A stretch of 49,696 nucleotides of DNA from a virus, in IMG/VR virus record IMGVR_UViG_3300019762_000002, positions 1 through 49,696 of that record. One strand, 5' to 3'. Position numbers and translations under genes: made by a program. Positions 1 to 7,073 of the stretch are shown here, in pieces; position 1 is the stretch's first letter, and every line of letters starts with the position of its first letter. A model generated the notes under the pieces. The model was not told the origin of the DNA. It made no database searches and worked only from the letters and a program-made list of their open reading frames with translations.

Positions 1-123
1 GGTGAACGAGTATGTGTGTTACATATAACAAGTTTAAAAATATTGCAGATATTAAAGCTCGCGGCGAATTTATAAAAAAAGGTAAAATAATACCGGCACG
101 AATACTTAAATCTTCCAAACGTA
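1..123. repeat. Terminal direct repeat, left copy
   Basis: Bases 1-123 are identical to 49574-49696. The repeat falls inside the first gene and its ribosome binding site, so it looks like the overlap left when a circular or circularly permuted genome was assembled rather than a packaged terminal repeat. The unique genome is therefore 49573 bp and genes at the two ends are neighbours. Confidence 0.95.
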
Positions 124-383
124 AAAAACAACACTGTGTTAAAACAAACTCTAATCAATGGGTAATACCGACCATCTCAGGTTATTTAGTCTTTGTAGAG
201 AATAATGACGGTGATTTTGAAAGTGCCATTATTATAAGTAATATTACCGACAACGTTTTTGAAGGTTCACCGTACAATTCAGGTGGTACACACTGGCAAG
301 GTAATAGCGGTATGAGTGACGACGATTTTATCAATAAATTTAATGAAATTTACACTTTAATGAATGCTCCACAAGGTGAATGA
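12..383 (+). CDS. Hypothetical protein, 123 aa
   Basis: I do not recognise this protein. It is lysine-rich at the N-terminus (residues 10-45) and more acidic and serine/glycine-rich later. No signal peptide or membrane segment is visible. The ATG follows AAGGTGAACGAGT, whose AAGG is visible only when the circle is closed (49573 onward). It is the first gene after the DNA polymerase and would be transcribed from the promoter with operator at 49507-49535. It is probably an early gene, with the next gene directly behind it. Confidence 0.75.
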   Translation: MCVTYNKFKNIADIKARGEFIKKGKIIPARILKSSKRKKQHCVKTNSNQWVIPTISGYLVFVENNDGDFESAIIISNITDNVFEGSPYNSGGTHWQGNSGMSDDDFINKFNEIYTLMNAPQGE

Positions 384-384
384 C

Positions 385-672
385 ATGGGTACATACGAAC
401 AGTGTAAAGGTGATATACGTAAAGTATACATTGCAGGTTATGACGACGGTAGAAACGAAAAAGATCACGACCCGTTATCACACCATTCAGTGTGTGACGT
501 GATTGACCAATTATATGACGTTACACGTCGCAACGCAGAATTACTTGAAGTACTCAAAAAAGCGCACGAAATACTATTACATGAAATGGATAACGGACGA
601 ACGCCGAACATGTTACAAGGCGTTGGGCTTGGTTATTTCGAAGATATTATATGTGGGGTTAATCGCGATTAG
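385..672 (+). CDS. Hypothetical protein, 95 aa
   Basis: Unrecognised small protein. I chose ATG 385 rather than the in-frame ATG at 364 because AAGGTGA lies 5 bases before 385 and because it starts right after the stop of the previous gene. Residues 10-25 contain a YIAGYDDGRNE-type stretch, and the middle (DVIDQLYDVTRRNAELLEVLKK) looks like an amphipathic, possibly coiled-coil helix. The 3' end overlaps the convergent holin-like gene by 14 bases with no terminator between them. Confidence 0.75.
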   Translation: MGTYEQCKGDIRKVYIAGYDDGRNEKDHDPLSHHSVCDVIDQLYDVTRRNAELLEVLKKAHEILLHEMDNGRTPNMLQGVGLGYFEDIICGVNRD

Positions 673-955
673 CTATCGATTGAACCATTGCGGCGAGTGC
701 ATCCATTTGTTGTTGCGCTCGCCTCGCTTCTTCAGTGCGATACGCTAATTCTTCTTTACGTCTCAACTCTTCTTTACGACTTGCCGAAACCTTAAAACAT
801 ATACCCGCAACCAACGACACGACGCTTAAAACCAAACCAAGAGCGACCGCATACTCGTTTATCACACCTAGTGCGCTAGTTCCCGCTATTGTCGCGGCGG
901 TTGCTCCTGAGCCTATAATGTTTGCATTGGCCGCATCGGGTAAATGTGCGCTCAT
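659..955 (-). CDS. Holin-like membrane protein (pinholin-like topology), 98 aa
   Basis: Two hydrophobic segments are visible. The first (residues 10-32) is weak and rich in Ala/Gly/Ser/Thr, like a signal-anchor-release helix. The second (about 36-56, with ALGLVLSVVSLVAGICF) is strongly hydrophobic. A highly charged C-terminus rich in Arg/Glu/Lys follows. This arrangement resembles phage 21-type pinholins and the HP1 holin family, in which the first helix leaves the membrane and the second forms small pores. The ATG overlaps the stop of the upstream membrane protein gene (ATGA at 952-955), so the two are probably translationally coupled. Function is inferred from topology only. Confidence 0.6.
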   Translation of the reverse strand: MSAHLPDAANANIIGSGATAATIAGTSALGVINEYAVALGLVLSVVSLVAGICFKVSASRKEELRRKEELAYRTEEARRAQQQMDALAAMVQSIANRD

Positions 956-1392
956 GTTCTTTGATTCCTCTGTAAATGTAAAAGGCTACGTACACCACGT
1001 TTAATGTGATCATAATTAACGTACCGTATCGCTGTAAAAATTCCAATAAATTGACAAGCGACAAGTCCATAAATCACCGTTTCGTAACTGTTATAAATCA
1101 AGACGTGTTGCCCTTGTGATACGTCGTAAGCGAGCGCTGTGTAAGCGCACAGTGTTGCTAGTAGTACTACTGACTGGTAATAACCTATCGTCGTTCGCGG
1201 TATACATGCGAGTACAGCTACAGCGGTCGTACCGATTGTTCTTAACCAGTATAACGCATCACCGTTTCTATCGCAAAATGTTGTTACAATTAATAAAAAC
1301 ACGTTAAGCCCACATAGTAGCGAGCATATGTAACGAACTTTGGGGTTAATAGCGAGTAGCCCGAAGACTACCGCTAGTGCGAAGAATAACAT
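952..1392 (-). CDS. Multi-pass membrane protein, 146 aa
   Basis: Four hydrophobic segments can be seen (about residues 1-17, 22-40, 50-85 possibly split, and 107-122), followed by a basic tail (RNQRT end). It lies just upstream of and overlaps the holin-like gene, and its ATG starts 1 base after the stop of a 17-codon reading frame. No convincing ribosome binding site of its own is visible, so it may depend on re-initiation from that peptide. It could be a holin partner, an antiholin or a superinfection-exclusion protein; the sequence does not decide. Confidence 0.6.
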   Translation of the reverse strand: MLFFALAVVFGLLAINPKVRYICSLLCGLNVFLLIVTTFCDRNGDALYWLRTIGTTAVAVLACIPRTTIGYYQSVVLLATLCAYTALAYDVSQGQHVLIYNSYETVIYGLVACQFIGIFTAIRYVNYDHIKRGVRSLLHLQRNQRT

Positions 1393-1446
1393 TTACTTAT
1401 TCTTCGGTTTTGGTTTTGGTAAGTCTGGTTTAGTTGGATCAGGCAT
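1393..1446 (-). CDS. 17-aa Pro/Lys-rich peptide
   Basis: The frame encodes MPDPTKPDLPKPKPKNK and is preceded by GGAG with 8-base spacing, a better ribosome binding site than the next gene has. Its TAA directly abuts the ATG at 1392. It is the first frame after the TATAAT-type promoter at 1479-1484. It may be a leader peptide that delivers ribosomes to the membrane protein gene, or a small functional peptide. Confidence 0.4.
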   Translation of the reverse strand: MPDPTKPDLPKPKPKNK

Positions 1447-1478
1447 AACTTCACTCTCCTATCTGTTGGTTAATTTTA

Positions 1479-1484
1479 ATTATA
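1479..1484 (-). promoter_or_regulatory. Minus-strand extended -10 promoter for membrane/holin genes
   Basis: On the minus strand the sequence TGTTATAAT is a consensus extended -10. No good -35 box is seen. It lies back to back with the plus-strand promoter at 1492-1520. Transcription would proceed into the 17-aa peptide, membrane protein and holin-like genes. Confidence 0.5.
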
Positions 1485-1491
1485 ACAAGTG

Positions 1492-1533
1492 TTGACACGT
1501 TGTGCGAGTGTGTATATAGTGACGATTCAGTCA
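1492..1533 (+). promoter_or_regulatory. Plus promoter with TGAC-N6-GTCA operator (site A)
   Basis: TTGACA (1492-1497), a 17-base spacer, then TATAGT (1515-1520). The palindrome TGAC-GATTCA-GTCA (1520-1533) begins in the last base of the -10 and is followed by AATTAAATAAGTGAG. Nearly the same 70 bases recur at 25225-25300. It drives the 29-aa membrane peptide. The operator is assigned to the TetR-like protein by inference. Confidence 0.75.
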
Positions 1534-1554
1534 ATTAAATAAGTGAGTATAAAA

Positions 1555-1644
1555 ATGCCAGATTTACAAGCAATAATTATTACAGTTGTTTTAGTGTGCG
1601 GTCTTTGTTATTTACTATACAAAGACCGCACTAGTAAAGATTAG
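1555..1644 (+). CDS. 29-aa single-span membrane peptide
   Basis: The ATG follows the strong promoter at 1492-1520, with AAGTGAG about 8 bases upstream. Residues 5-22 (QAIIITVVLVCGLCYLLY) form one hydrophobic span, followed by a charged tail KDRTSKD. Its stop overlaps the convergent tailspike stop by 4 bases. It sits behind the same promoter cassette as the accessory islands, so it is probably an expressed early accessory peptide. Its target is unknown. Confidence 0.55.
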   Translation: MPDLQAIIITVVLVCGLCYLLYKDRTSKD

Positions 1645-3707
1645 GTAATAACTTTCCAGTTTGTATTATCCCACGGGCCTAAGCTAGCTCCCACTGATTT
1701 ATACCAGTTCTGACCAGAAGTATCAAACACCTCTTCACCGAGCCATCTAGGGACTAGAGCGCCAACAGGCGTGCCGTTATTTCTTCGGTGCCCTGTTTGT
1801 GCGCCTATCTCGTCATAGTTGTTAAACCATGATACACCGAGCAATCCGGGGTCTGCTAGATTGCCAGTTTTAACAAGATTGTTAGCAACTACCGCAACGC
1901 CGCCGCCACCCGTTCTTGTGTCCGTTACAACATCGTCCGTATATGTGAAGTTATCGATAAATCTATAACTACTTGAGTGTGATGTCCCCCCTTCGAACCA
2001 TAGAGCCACTTGTGTTTTAGCGTCCTGTATACCACCCACAACGTCGTTATTCCTAAGCGTACAGTTTGCTATTAGTAAGTCATTTATCTCTTGGTTTGCC
2101 GTTGTATCAAAATGTAAACAGGCAACAACTCCCGCATTGCCTATGCCGTTTGCAGCTATGTATACCCCGTCAATGGTCATGTTACGTAAAGCGCTTGTTA
2201 CTTTAGTGGTTATGCCATGACCAAAGTTCTCAGTAAGCCTGCCTCCCGATATCACCGTGCCGTTTATCTGGCCACCGTAAGCAAAGTTCGGGTTTACTAT
2301 CAGTGCGGGACCGTTTGAACGCCAAATATTATTGTTAGTAAAGTTAAAATTAGAGTTCCCACCGTCAAGCACAGCCCCCGCTCCGACACTATTACGAATG
2401 TCATTATCCGATATATCTTTACTCGATGGGGTTTCAAACTTAACCGCGGCAACTCCATCACCGCAACGTTGTAGCAAGTTATTTGAAAACCCTGTTCTTT
2501 GCCAGATGTAAAGCAAGCCAGTACATTCTATAAACCGATTGTGTGATACGTCACAATCGTGCAGGTGGTAAGTTCTTAGCGAGTCCACGCCGTTTCTAAC
2601 TGTGTTTCTACTAATGTCAACGTTAGCCGCATAAGCGCTAGAAAAGTTGTTAAACAGGTACGGTATGCCCACACTGGTATTCTTGCTAATATCCCACCCA
2701 AGTTGTGTAGTAGCGTCGACCGTTGCGGATGATAATTGCATCATTACACACGCAACATTTTTAGTCCCTAAATTTGCTCCCGACTGGAATCTATTCTTGT
2801 CACTCACTGTCAAGTCGAACACTCTACCCACCGCACTTATTACGCCACGATTAGTTGGCATGTCACCGATATTGAATTTATTGGTCCCGAAGCTAACACC
2901 ACGTATAACATTATCGGGGTTGTTATAGTCACCTACCACAAAAGGCTTACCAGTTAGGACGCCGTTACCAAACTTACCATAGGTAACATCAACGTTATCG
3001 CTGCGTATGTAAAACCAAGGCTCATCGTCTGCTGTTGTCTGACCGTAGATAGTCATACCCATTAGTTTAAACTGGCACTCATTACTGATAGTGATTGGTT
3101 GGGTTGTTCTTACCTTTAAATCCCTAAGACCACGAACCCTCGGGTAAGTGAGTGCGTGCCTAAGCGCCTCTGTATCGTCAGTACCGTCAGTACCATCGGT
3201 AGAGTCTCCGACCACACCCATCTGTCGCACATTAATCAGCCCACCGTTAACATCATTAAAAACCAAGCTTTGGTTTGTTGTGGCGTTAGCTATGATGTCA
3301 AACCCATTAGCTGTACCCGTGCCACTGATAACAGTGTATGACGAGTATCTATCAAGCAGTCGTACTTGCTTGCCGATTGGGAACGCTATATCACTAGATT
3401 GGAAGTCAGAAACAGTTTTGAATGTATAAGATTGTGACAGGTTGTTTGTGGTAACTTTACTAACCACTGTTTTAACAGCCTCTAAGCGCTGTGAAGATTG
3501 CACCGTGTCAGGTAAACCGTTATGTGTAATACCAGCCTCGTCAAGCAGTGCGTCGGTGAAACCGAGCATGTCGTTACCCCACGACGCGTCTAGCGGTGTA
3601 CCGTCTTTAGCGCCCGGTACTGATTCGTTTTTAATTGAACCGTATGGGTAATCTGCGTCCGCTGGGTTCGCTCGCGGTGAGAATTTCTCAAAAATTTTAA
3701 GTGCCAT
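1641..3707 (-). CDS. Tailspike / tail fibre with beta-helix, 688 aa
   Basis: Receptor-binding or capsule-degrading fibre at the end of the tail operon. The N-terminus (residues 1-60, including ADYPYGSIKNESVPGAKDG and a GNDMLGFTDALL stretch) is typical of phage tail-fibre attachment regions. VRQMGVVGDSTDGTDDTEA at about residue 160 marks the start of a right-handed beta-helix of the pectate-lyase type. The helix is rich in short N/D/V repeats up to about residue 600. The C-terminal 50 residues form a separate capping region. The catalytic residues, if any, cannot be read from sequence. It lies 5 bases after the DUF2612 gene. Confidence 0.85.
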   Translation of the reverse strand: MALKIFEKFSPRANPADADYPYGSIKNESVPGAKDGTPLDASWGNDMLGFTDALLDEAGITHNGLPDTVQSSQRLEAVKTVVSKVTTNNLSQSYTFKTVSDFQSSDIAFPIGKQVRLLDRYSSYTVISGTGTANGFDIIANATTNQSLVFNDVNGGLINVRQMGVVGDSTDGTDGTDDTEALRHALTYPRVRGLRDLKVRTTQPITISNECQFKLMGMTIYGQTTADDEPWFYIRSDNVDVTYGKFGNGVLTGKPFVVGDYNNPDNVIRGVSFGTNKFNIGDMPTNRGVISAVGRVFDLTVSDKNRFQSGANLGTKNVACVMMQLSSATVDATTQLGWDISKNTSVGIPYLFNNFSSAYAANVDISRNTVRNGVDSLRTYHLHDCDVSHNRFIECTGLLYIWQRTGFSNNLLQRCGDGVAAVKFETPSSKDISDNDIRNSVGAGAVLDGGNSNFNFTNNNIWRSNGPALIVNPNFAYGGQINGTVISGGRLTENFGHGITTKVTSALRNMTIDGVYIAANGIGNAGVVACLHFDTTANQEINDLLIANCTLRNNDVVGGIQDAKTQVALWFEGGTSHSSSYRFIDNFTYTDDVVTDTRTGGGGVAVVANNLVKTGNLADPGLLGVSWFNNYDEIGAQTGHRRNNGTPVGALVPRWLGEEVFDTSGQNWYKSVGASLGPWDNTNWKVIT

Positions 3708-3712
3708 GTTGT

Positions 3713-4351
3713 TTATGCTCCAAAATACTGACCGAATGTGGCCCGTGTGTCACCGAATCCAAACGACCCGCCAAACTGTGTAATTGCTGTTTCTTCAGTA
3801 TAACCCAAAAACCCTACGCCTTGCGGGCGTGGTAATATGTCAAACGTATTAAAAACGAATCGTTCTATCTCGCTAAGCTCTGAACCGAATGACACACTGA
3901 ACGTCATATCCTCGTTGTCTATTACGCTAATCGGGTTAATATTCGTTATGTAACTTAACGCTTTTACAACACCGTCAAGTGTTGCGTCTGAATTGTTTTT
4001 CGCTATTTTAGCTTTGATTAATACTCTGTATATCTCGTTACTAACCTCGTCGGTTATCGTAGCACCGACAGATTCAAATTGTGAATCGTCACCACCAAAC
4101 TGTGCAGCGAGTGTATCAGCACCGAAGTACGTATCTGGTTCAAACGTAACACTAGACTCGTAACTTCTATCAATAACAACTATTCGACCGATGACGTCAA
4201 GCTCTGCGCTGTTAGCCGTGTCGATATTATACGACGTCCTAACCTGTTCGTAAGCGTCCGAGATTTGACCTGCAAGCGACGGTACGATGTTGTACCATGC
4301 GACCGCTTTTGGTTTATCTCGATACTGTGCATATATACGGGTATTAATCAT
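3713..4351 (-). CDS. Baseplate protein, DUF2612 family, 212 aa
   Basis: Baseplate component linking the wedge to the fibre. Family signs are the N-terminal stretch of helices ending in AELDVIGRIV, and the C-terminal ILPRPQGVGF segment near residue 180. The C-terminus is rich in Gly/Phe (FGGSFGFGDTRATFGQYFG), as in other family members. Its start overlaps the end of the baseplate J gene by 8 bases and the tailspike follows directly, which is the usual order. Confidence 0.85.
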   Translation of the reverse strand: MINTRIYAQYRDKPKAVAWYNIVPSLAGQISDAYEQVRTSYNIDTANSAELDVIGRIVVIDRSYESSVTFEPDTYFGADTLAAQFGGDDSQFESVGATITDEVSNEIYRVLIKAKIAKNNSDATLDGVVKALSYITNINPISVIDNEDMTFSVSFGSELSEIERFVFNTFDILPRPQGVGFLGYTEETAITQFGGSFGFGDTRATFGQYFGA

Positions 4352-5549
4352 TTATAATCACCGTTATGTTCGATAAGTCCCAACGTGACAACTCATTAAA
4401 CGCTATAGGTACTTGACCAGACGTTAGGGTGTTCACTGTTAATGCTGTGATGTACGAGTTACCGAACACACCTATCACCTGATTAACAGGTGTGTACATG
4501 CGTGACACTGGTACTTCCTCGCCAATGTCAAAACCTAATACGTTAAACCCACACTCTGCAGCTACTAACTCACCAGACGAGTAATCAATAATAGCTTGTT
4601 TGACTCGCTCATCGGTATCGTTAGGTAATGTACCGTCGTTTTGTATCGTAACACTTACGATCATATCCACATAATTAGGTCGACTGAACGTGATGTCGCG
4701 AGCGTTGCTCGGGTAAATGTCGAACACGTCGGGGACTGTTACGCTTGTACCGGCGGCGTGTAATTTACACCCGGGGTTCTTCTTACGGAATATCGCCTTG
4801 GCAATATCTTCGTTCGTACCACCGTCAACAATCGGCGCAACGCTATGTTCGGGTAGTCCGTTAGCGTCAGTCACACCCGTATCGTTTTCTAGTACGATAG
4901 CGCGCCGAACACCTTCAACAGCGAATATCTCACCGAGCATGTTATCAACCTGAGCATTACCAGGGCGTGACACAGCTTTAGCGCGTTCAAGACGCAACGA
5001 CGAATCATTCTGTCTATTCGTACCGAGCGTAGCAACCGTTGGGTTTGTAACTTTTTGCCACCCACCTACAGTGTCTACTATTCGTGTAATTGTTCCAATG
5101 CTCGCAACCGTCGCACCGTTAGTCGTACACGTTGCGGTCGCTGCGACTGTACCACCTACACCGATTGTTACGTTCGAGTCAATCGACCATTGTGAACCAT
5201 CGACTACAGACTCGACGAGTTTACCGGCTAAAATGACTGTACCCGCGACACCAGTTAGAGTTAATTCCACATTGCTTGGTGTGCCTTGACTGCGTATCGT
5301 ACCTGTGAGTGAACATATGATGTTTAGATCAACGTCTTTCGCTTTGTTCGGGTCTTTAGAGTTGTAAGCACGTTGGCCGAGTTCGTCGAGGTTTGCGAAT
5401 ATCTCAGCGTCGGACGCGAGTTTTAGACCGTCGGGTGTCGATGGGTCTAAGTTCCAATTCGGATCGATGTCCAAATATAGCTGGCGCTCTTCAGCGAACC
5501 ACGTGTTTTGATTTTTTATAACGTAACCGTTAAAAGTTATTTCAGCCAT
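4344..5549 (-). CDS. Baseplate J-like wedge protein, 401 aa
   Basis: Forms the outer baseplate wedge of contractile tails. The N-terminus (FNGYVIKNQNTWFAEERQLYLD) and the GTIRSQGTPSNVELTLTG region around residue 85 are typical of the baseplate J family. A conserved R-A pattern (NDSSLRLERAKAVSRPG) sits near residue 185, and GVRRAIVLENDTGVTDANGLP near 215 is also characteristic. The length matches the family. It overlaps both neighbours by 8 bases, indicating coupled translation. Confidence 0.9.
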   Translation of the reverse strand: MAEITFNGYVIKNQNTWFAEERQLYLDIDPNWNLDPSTPDGLKLASDAEIFANLDELGQRAYNSKDPNKAKDVDLNIICSLTGTIRSQGTPSNVELTLTGVAGTVILAGKLVESVVDGSQWSIDSNVTIGVGGTVAATATCTTNGATVASIGTITRIVDTVGGWQKVTNPTVATLGTNRQNDSSLRLERAKAVSRPGNAQVDNMLGEIFAVEGVRRAIVLENDTGVTDANGLPEHSVAPIVDGGTNEDIAKAIFRKKNPGCKLHAAGTSVTVPDVFDIYPSNARDITFSRPNYVDMIVSVTIQNDGTLPNDTDERVKQAIIDYSSGELVAAECGFNVLGFDIGEEVPVSRMYTPVNQVIGVFGNSYITALTVNTLTSGQVPIAFNELSRWDLSNITVIIND

Positions 5550-5892
5550 TTGTCAAGCTCACCGTTGTTGATCCGTATTGTGTAAGTATACCAGCAGTCA
5601 CGGTATAAGCGCGAGTATTGATGTCGAAATCAGTTTTAAACTCTATGAGTTTTGTTACACCCTCTGTGCGTATGATGCGATTTTTTATAATCGCTTCTTT
5701 GTTTGACAGTGTACCTTGCTTACCAAGAATAGACTCCCACCATGGTGTACCGTCCGTCACGTCTCTGAAATACTCGCCGAGGTATAAACGTAAACGAGTC
5801 TGTACAGTCTGTGCGACCTCTTCAACTTCTGTTGTGAATTGACGACCGCTTGTCGTTATGTCTCCGTCTACGTCTAATAATCTCACAGTCAT
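5542..5892 (-). CDS. Baseplate wedge, gp25/W-like, 116 aa
   Basis: Small wedge protein related to T4 gp25 and P2 W, expected to nucleate sheath assembly at the baseplate. It has the family order: an N-terminal GDI-type strand, helix EEVAQTVQTRLRLYLGEYF, then the DGTPWWESILGK segment, and a C-terminal beta region. Size is normal for the family. It starts in the last base of the spike gene's stop and overlaps baseplate J, so the three genes are tightly coupled. Confidence 0.8.
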   Translation of the reverse strand: MTVRLLDVDGDITTSGRQFTTEVEEVAQTVQTRLRLYLGEYFRDVTDGTPWWESILGKQGTLSNKEAIIKNRIIRTEGVTKLIEFKTDFDINTRAYTVTAGILTQYGSTTVSLTNG

Positions 5893-6659
5893 TATAATGC
5901 TCCCGTATCGCCGGATTTAAGCGGCCTGTCTTCCGCGTCGAGGTAAGTACCCTTACCGTGCGTATGTTCTTTAACTTCTTTACCAGCAACGACAAGAGAC
6001 GATGAACCTGTTACGGTCGGTGCGGTTACGCTGACAGGACTTGACGCTGAACCGTCGGGGTTGATTATAAACCCGTTAATGTTCACAGTGCCGTCAGTCG
6101 CTACGGTTTTAGTGTACGCCCCGTTCGTTTCAGTTAACGAGCCGTCAGGGTTTACCGTCGTTGTGAAGTTACCGTTAGTCGTTTCGATTGTACCGTCTTT
6201 CTTTAACCACACGTAATGTGTACCAGCTTTGTTACGCCAGCGTATACCATCGTTCGCGTGGTCAACTATTACATTCGGTTGCGAGCGTAAGCCCGGTACG
6301 AACATGGCGTCCTGTAAATCGTGAAAACGTAGAATAGGGTTATTAGCAACACCACCTGTCGTTTTCCAACCGTCAATACAACGTTGTGAAAAATGTATAG
6401 TACCCTCAGACCCTACGTCGATTTGATGTTCTTGGAAGTATTCAGACCCACCAATAAACGCCACGGGTACTTCTATCAGCGGCGATGGTGTAAACGTTGT
6501 CCCGTTCACGTCGATACGTTGCACGCCGATTTGTATTTGGGCGTGTTGGGTCGTCGGGTCAAATGCTATCACATGGCCCGTTATGGATGTCGCGACGGAT
6601 TTCATTAGCTCACGGTGTGAACGCTTGAAAAGTTCCGTTAGGGTTGCTTTATTACTCAT
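5892..6659 (-). CDS. Membrane-puncturing spike, Gp138-like, 255 aa
   Basis: Central spike that pierces the outer membrane. An OB-like N-terminal domain of the Gp138 type spans about residues 20-110. Repetitive beta strands follow (TNGNFTTTVNPDGSLTETNG and similar), and an EHTHGKG motif near residue 230 could bind a metal at the tip, as in related spikes. I prefer ATG 6659; an in-frame codon at 6677 lies inside the likely promoter. If the -10 at 6668-6673 is right, the message has almost no leader. Confidence 0.8.
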   Translation of the reverse strand: MSNKATLTELFKRSHRELMKSVATSITGHVIAFDPTTQHAQIQIGVQRIDVNGTTFTPSPLIEVPVAFIGGSEYFQEHQIDVGSEGTIHFSQRCIDGWKTTGGVANNPILRFHDLQDAMFVPGLRSQPNVIVDHANDGIRWRNKAGTHYVWLKKDGTIETTNGNFTTTVNPDGSLTETNGAYTKTVATDGTVNINGFIINPDGSASSPVSVTAPTVTGSSSLVVAGKEVKEHTHGKGTYLDAEDRPLKSGDTGAL

Positions 6660-6667
6660 ATGTTCAC

Positions 6668-6673
6668 AGTATA
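6668..6673 (-). promoter_or_regulatory. Minus-strand late promoter before the spike gene
   Basis: On the minus strand TGTTATACTGTGAA gives an extended -10 (TG-T-TATACT). The -35 region (TTAAAT) is poor. The same TTATACTGT core occurs at 12323, 22681, 25223 and 32741, so it is probably the late promoter class. The predicted start of transcription is within about 2 bases of the ATG at 6659. Confidence 0.5.
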
Positions 6674-6716
6674 ACACTCACGCGGCGATAATTTAAAATT
6701 TATTTACGTTTAGGTG

Positions 6717-6745
6717 TTGACAGGTTCGTCACTAGCTAGTAAAGT
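6717..6745 (+). promoter_or_regulatory. Plus promoter with operator, for the structured RNA (site H)
   Basis: TTGACA (6717-6722), 17-base spacer, TAAAGT (6740-6745). The palindrome TGAC-AGGTTC-GTCA (6718-6731) covers the -35 box. This is a plus-strand promoter inside a minus-strand tail operon, with no plus-strand gene downstream, only the structured RNA and its terminator. Confidence 0.75.
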
Positions 6746-6751
6746 TAATCG

Positions 6752-7073
6752 TGCATACAGGATATTCCTTACTTAATCTTGAAAAAAGAGTAAATTATGT
6801 AATCAAATATACGGGTACTCAAATCGCAGATGTGAATATCGAATCGTAACTGAGGAGGTGGTCAATATCTCGGGGCTATGACCGATAGATTAGCGAGACT
6901 TAACGACTGTTGAGATAATAGACGGTAGGTCGATTTAGAATGTAACGGTGTTACACACTCGGTAAAATACTGCTTAATAGACGTTACGAGGCGCTAGCAG
7001 TGGTGTAACACCGATACATTCTGTATCAATCAAGTTAGAACCTTTTAACCCCGTTTCGCGACGGGGTGTTTTT
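6752..7073 (+). ncRNA. Putative structured non-coding RNA, about 320 nt
   Basis: The stretch has its own promoter (6717-6745) and intrinsic terminator (7048-7073) and no credible reading frame. Long-range pairings are visible. ATACAG 6755-6760 pairs with 7021-7026. GATATTC 6762-6768 pairs with GAATATC 6834-6840. A stem of 19 pairs with one mismatch joins GAATGTAACGGTGTTACAC (from 6938) to GTGTAACACCGATACATTC (to 7021). Inside its loop ACTGCT pairs with AGCAGT (6969-6974 with 6996-7001). TCGTAAC 6844-6850 is complementary to GTTACGA 6983-6989, a possible pseudoknot. GAGGAGGTG at 6852-6860 is complementary to the 16S rRNA 3' tail. I do not recognise the RNA class. Confidence 0.7.
7048..7073 (+). 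terminator. Intrinsic terminator of the structured RNA
   Basis: ACCCCGT-TTCGCG-ACGGGGT stem-loop followed by GTTTTT. The T-run overlaps the stop codon of the minus-strand hub gene. Orientation matches plus-strand transcription from the promoter at 6717. Confidence 0.85.

Noticed and set aside
1-123. Packaged direct terminal repeat
   Set aside because: Length and position inside a gene and its ribosome binding site fit an assembly overlap better.
516-529. TGAC-GTTACA-CGTC resembling the operator
   Set aside because: The second half is shifted by one base and it lies in a coding region away from a promoter.
6878-6913. Short reading frame in the structured RNA after GAGGAGGTGG
   Set aside because: Only 11 codons and about 17 bases from the Shine-Dalgarno-like element.
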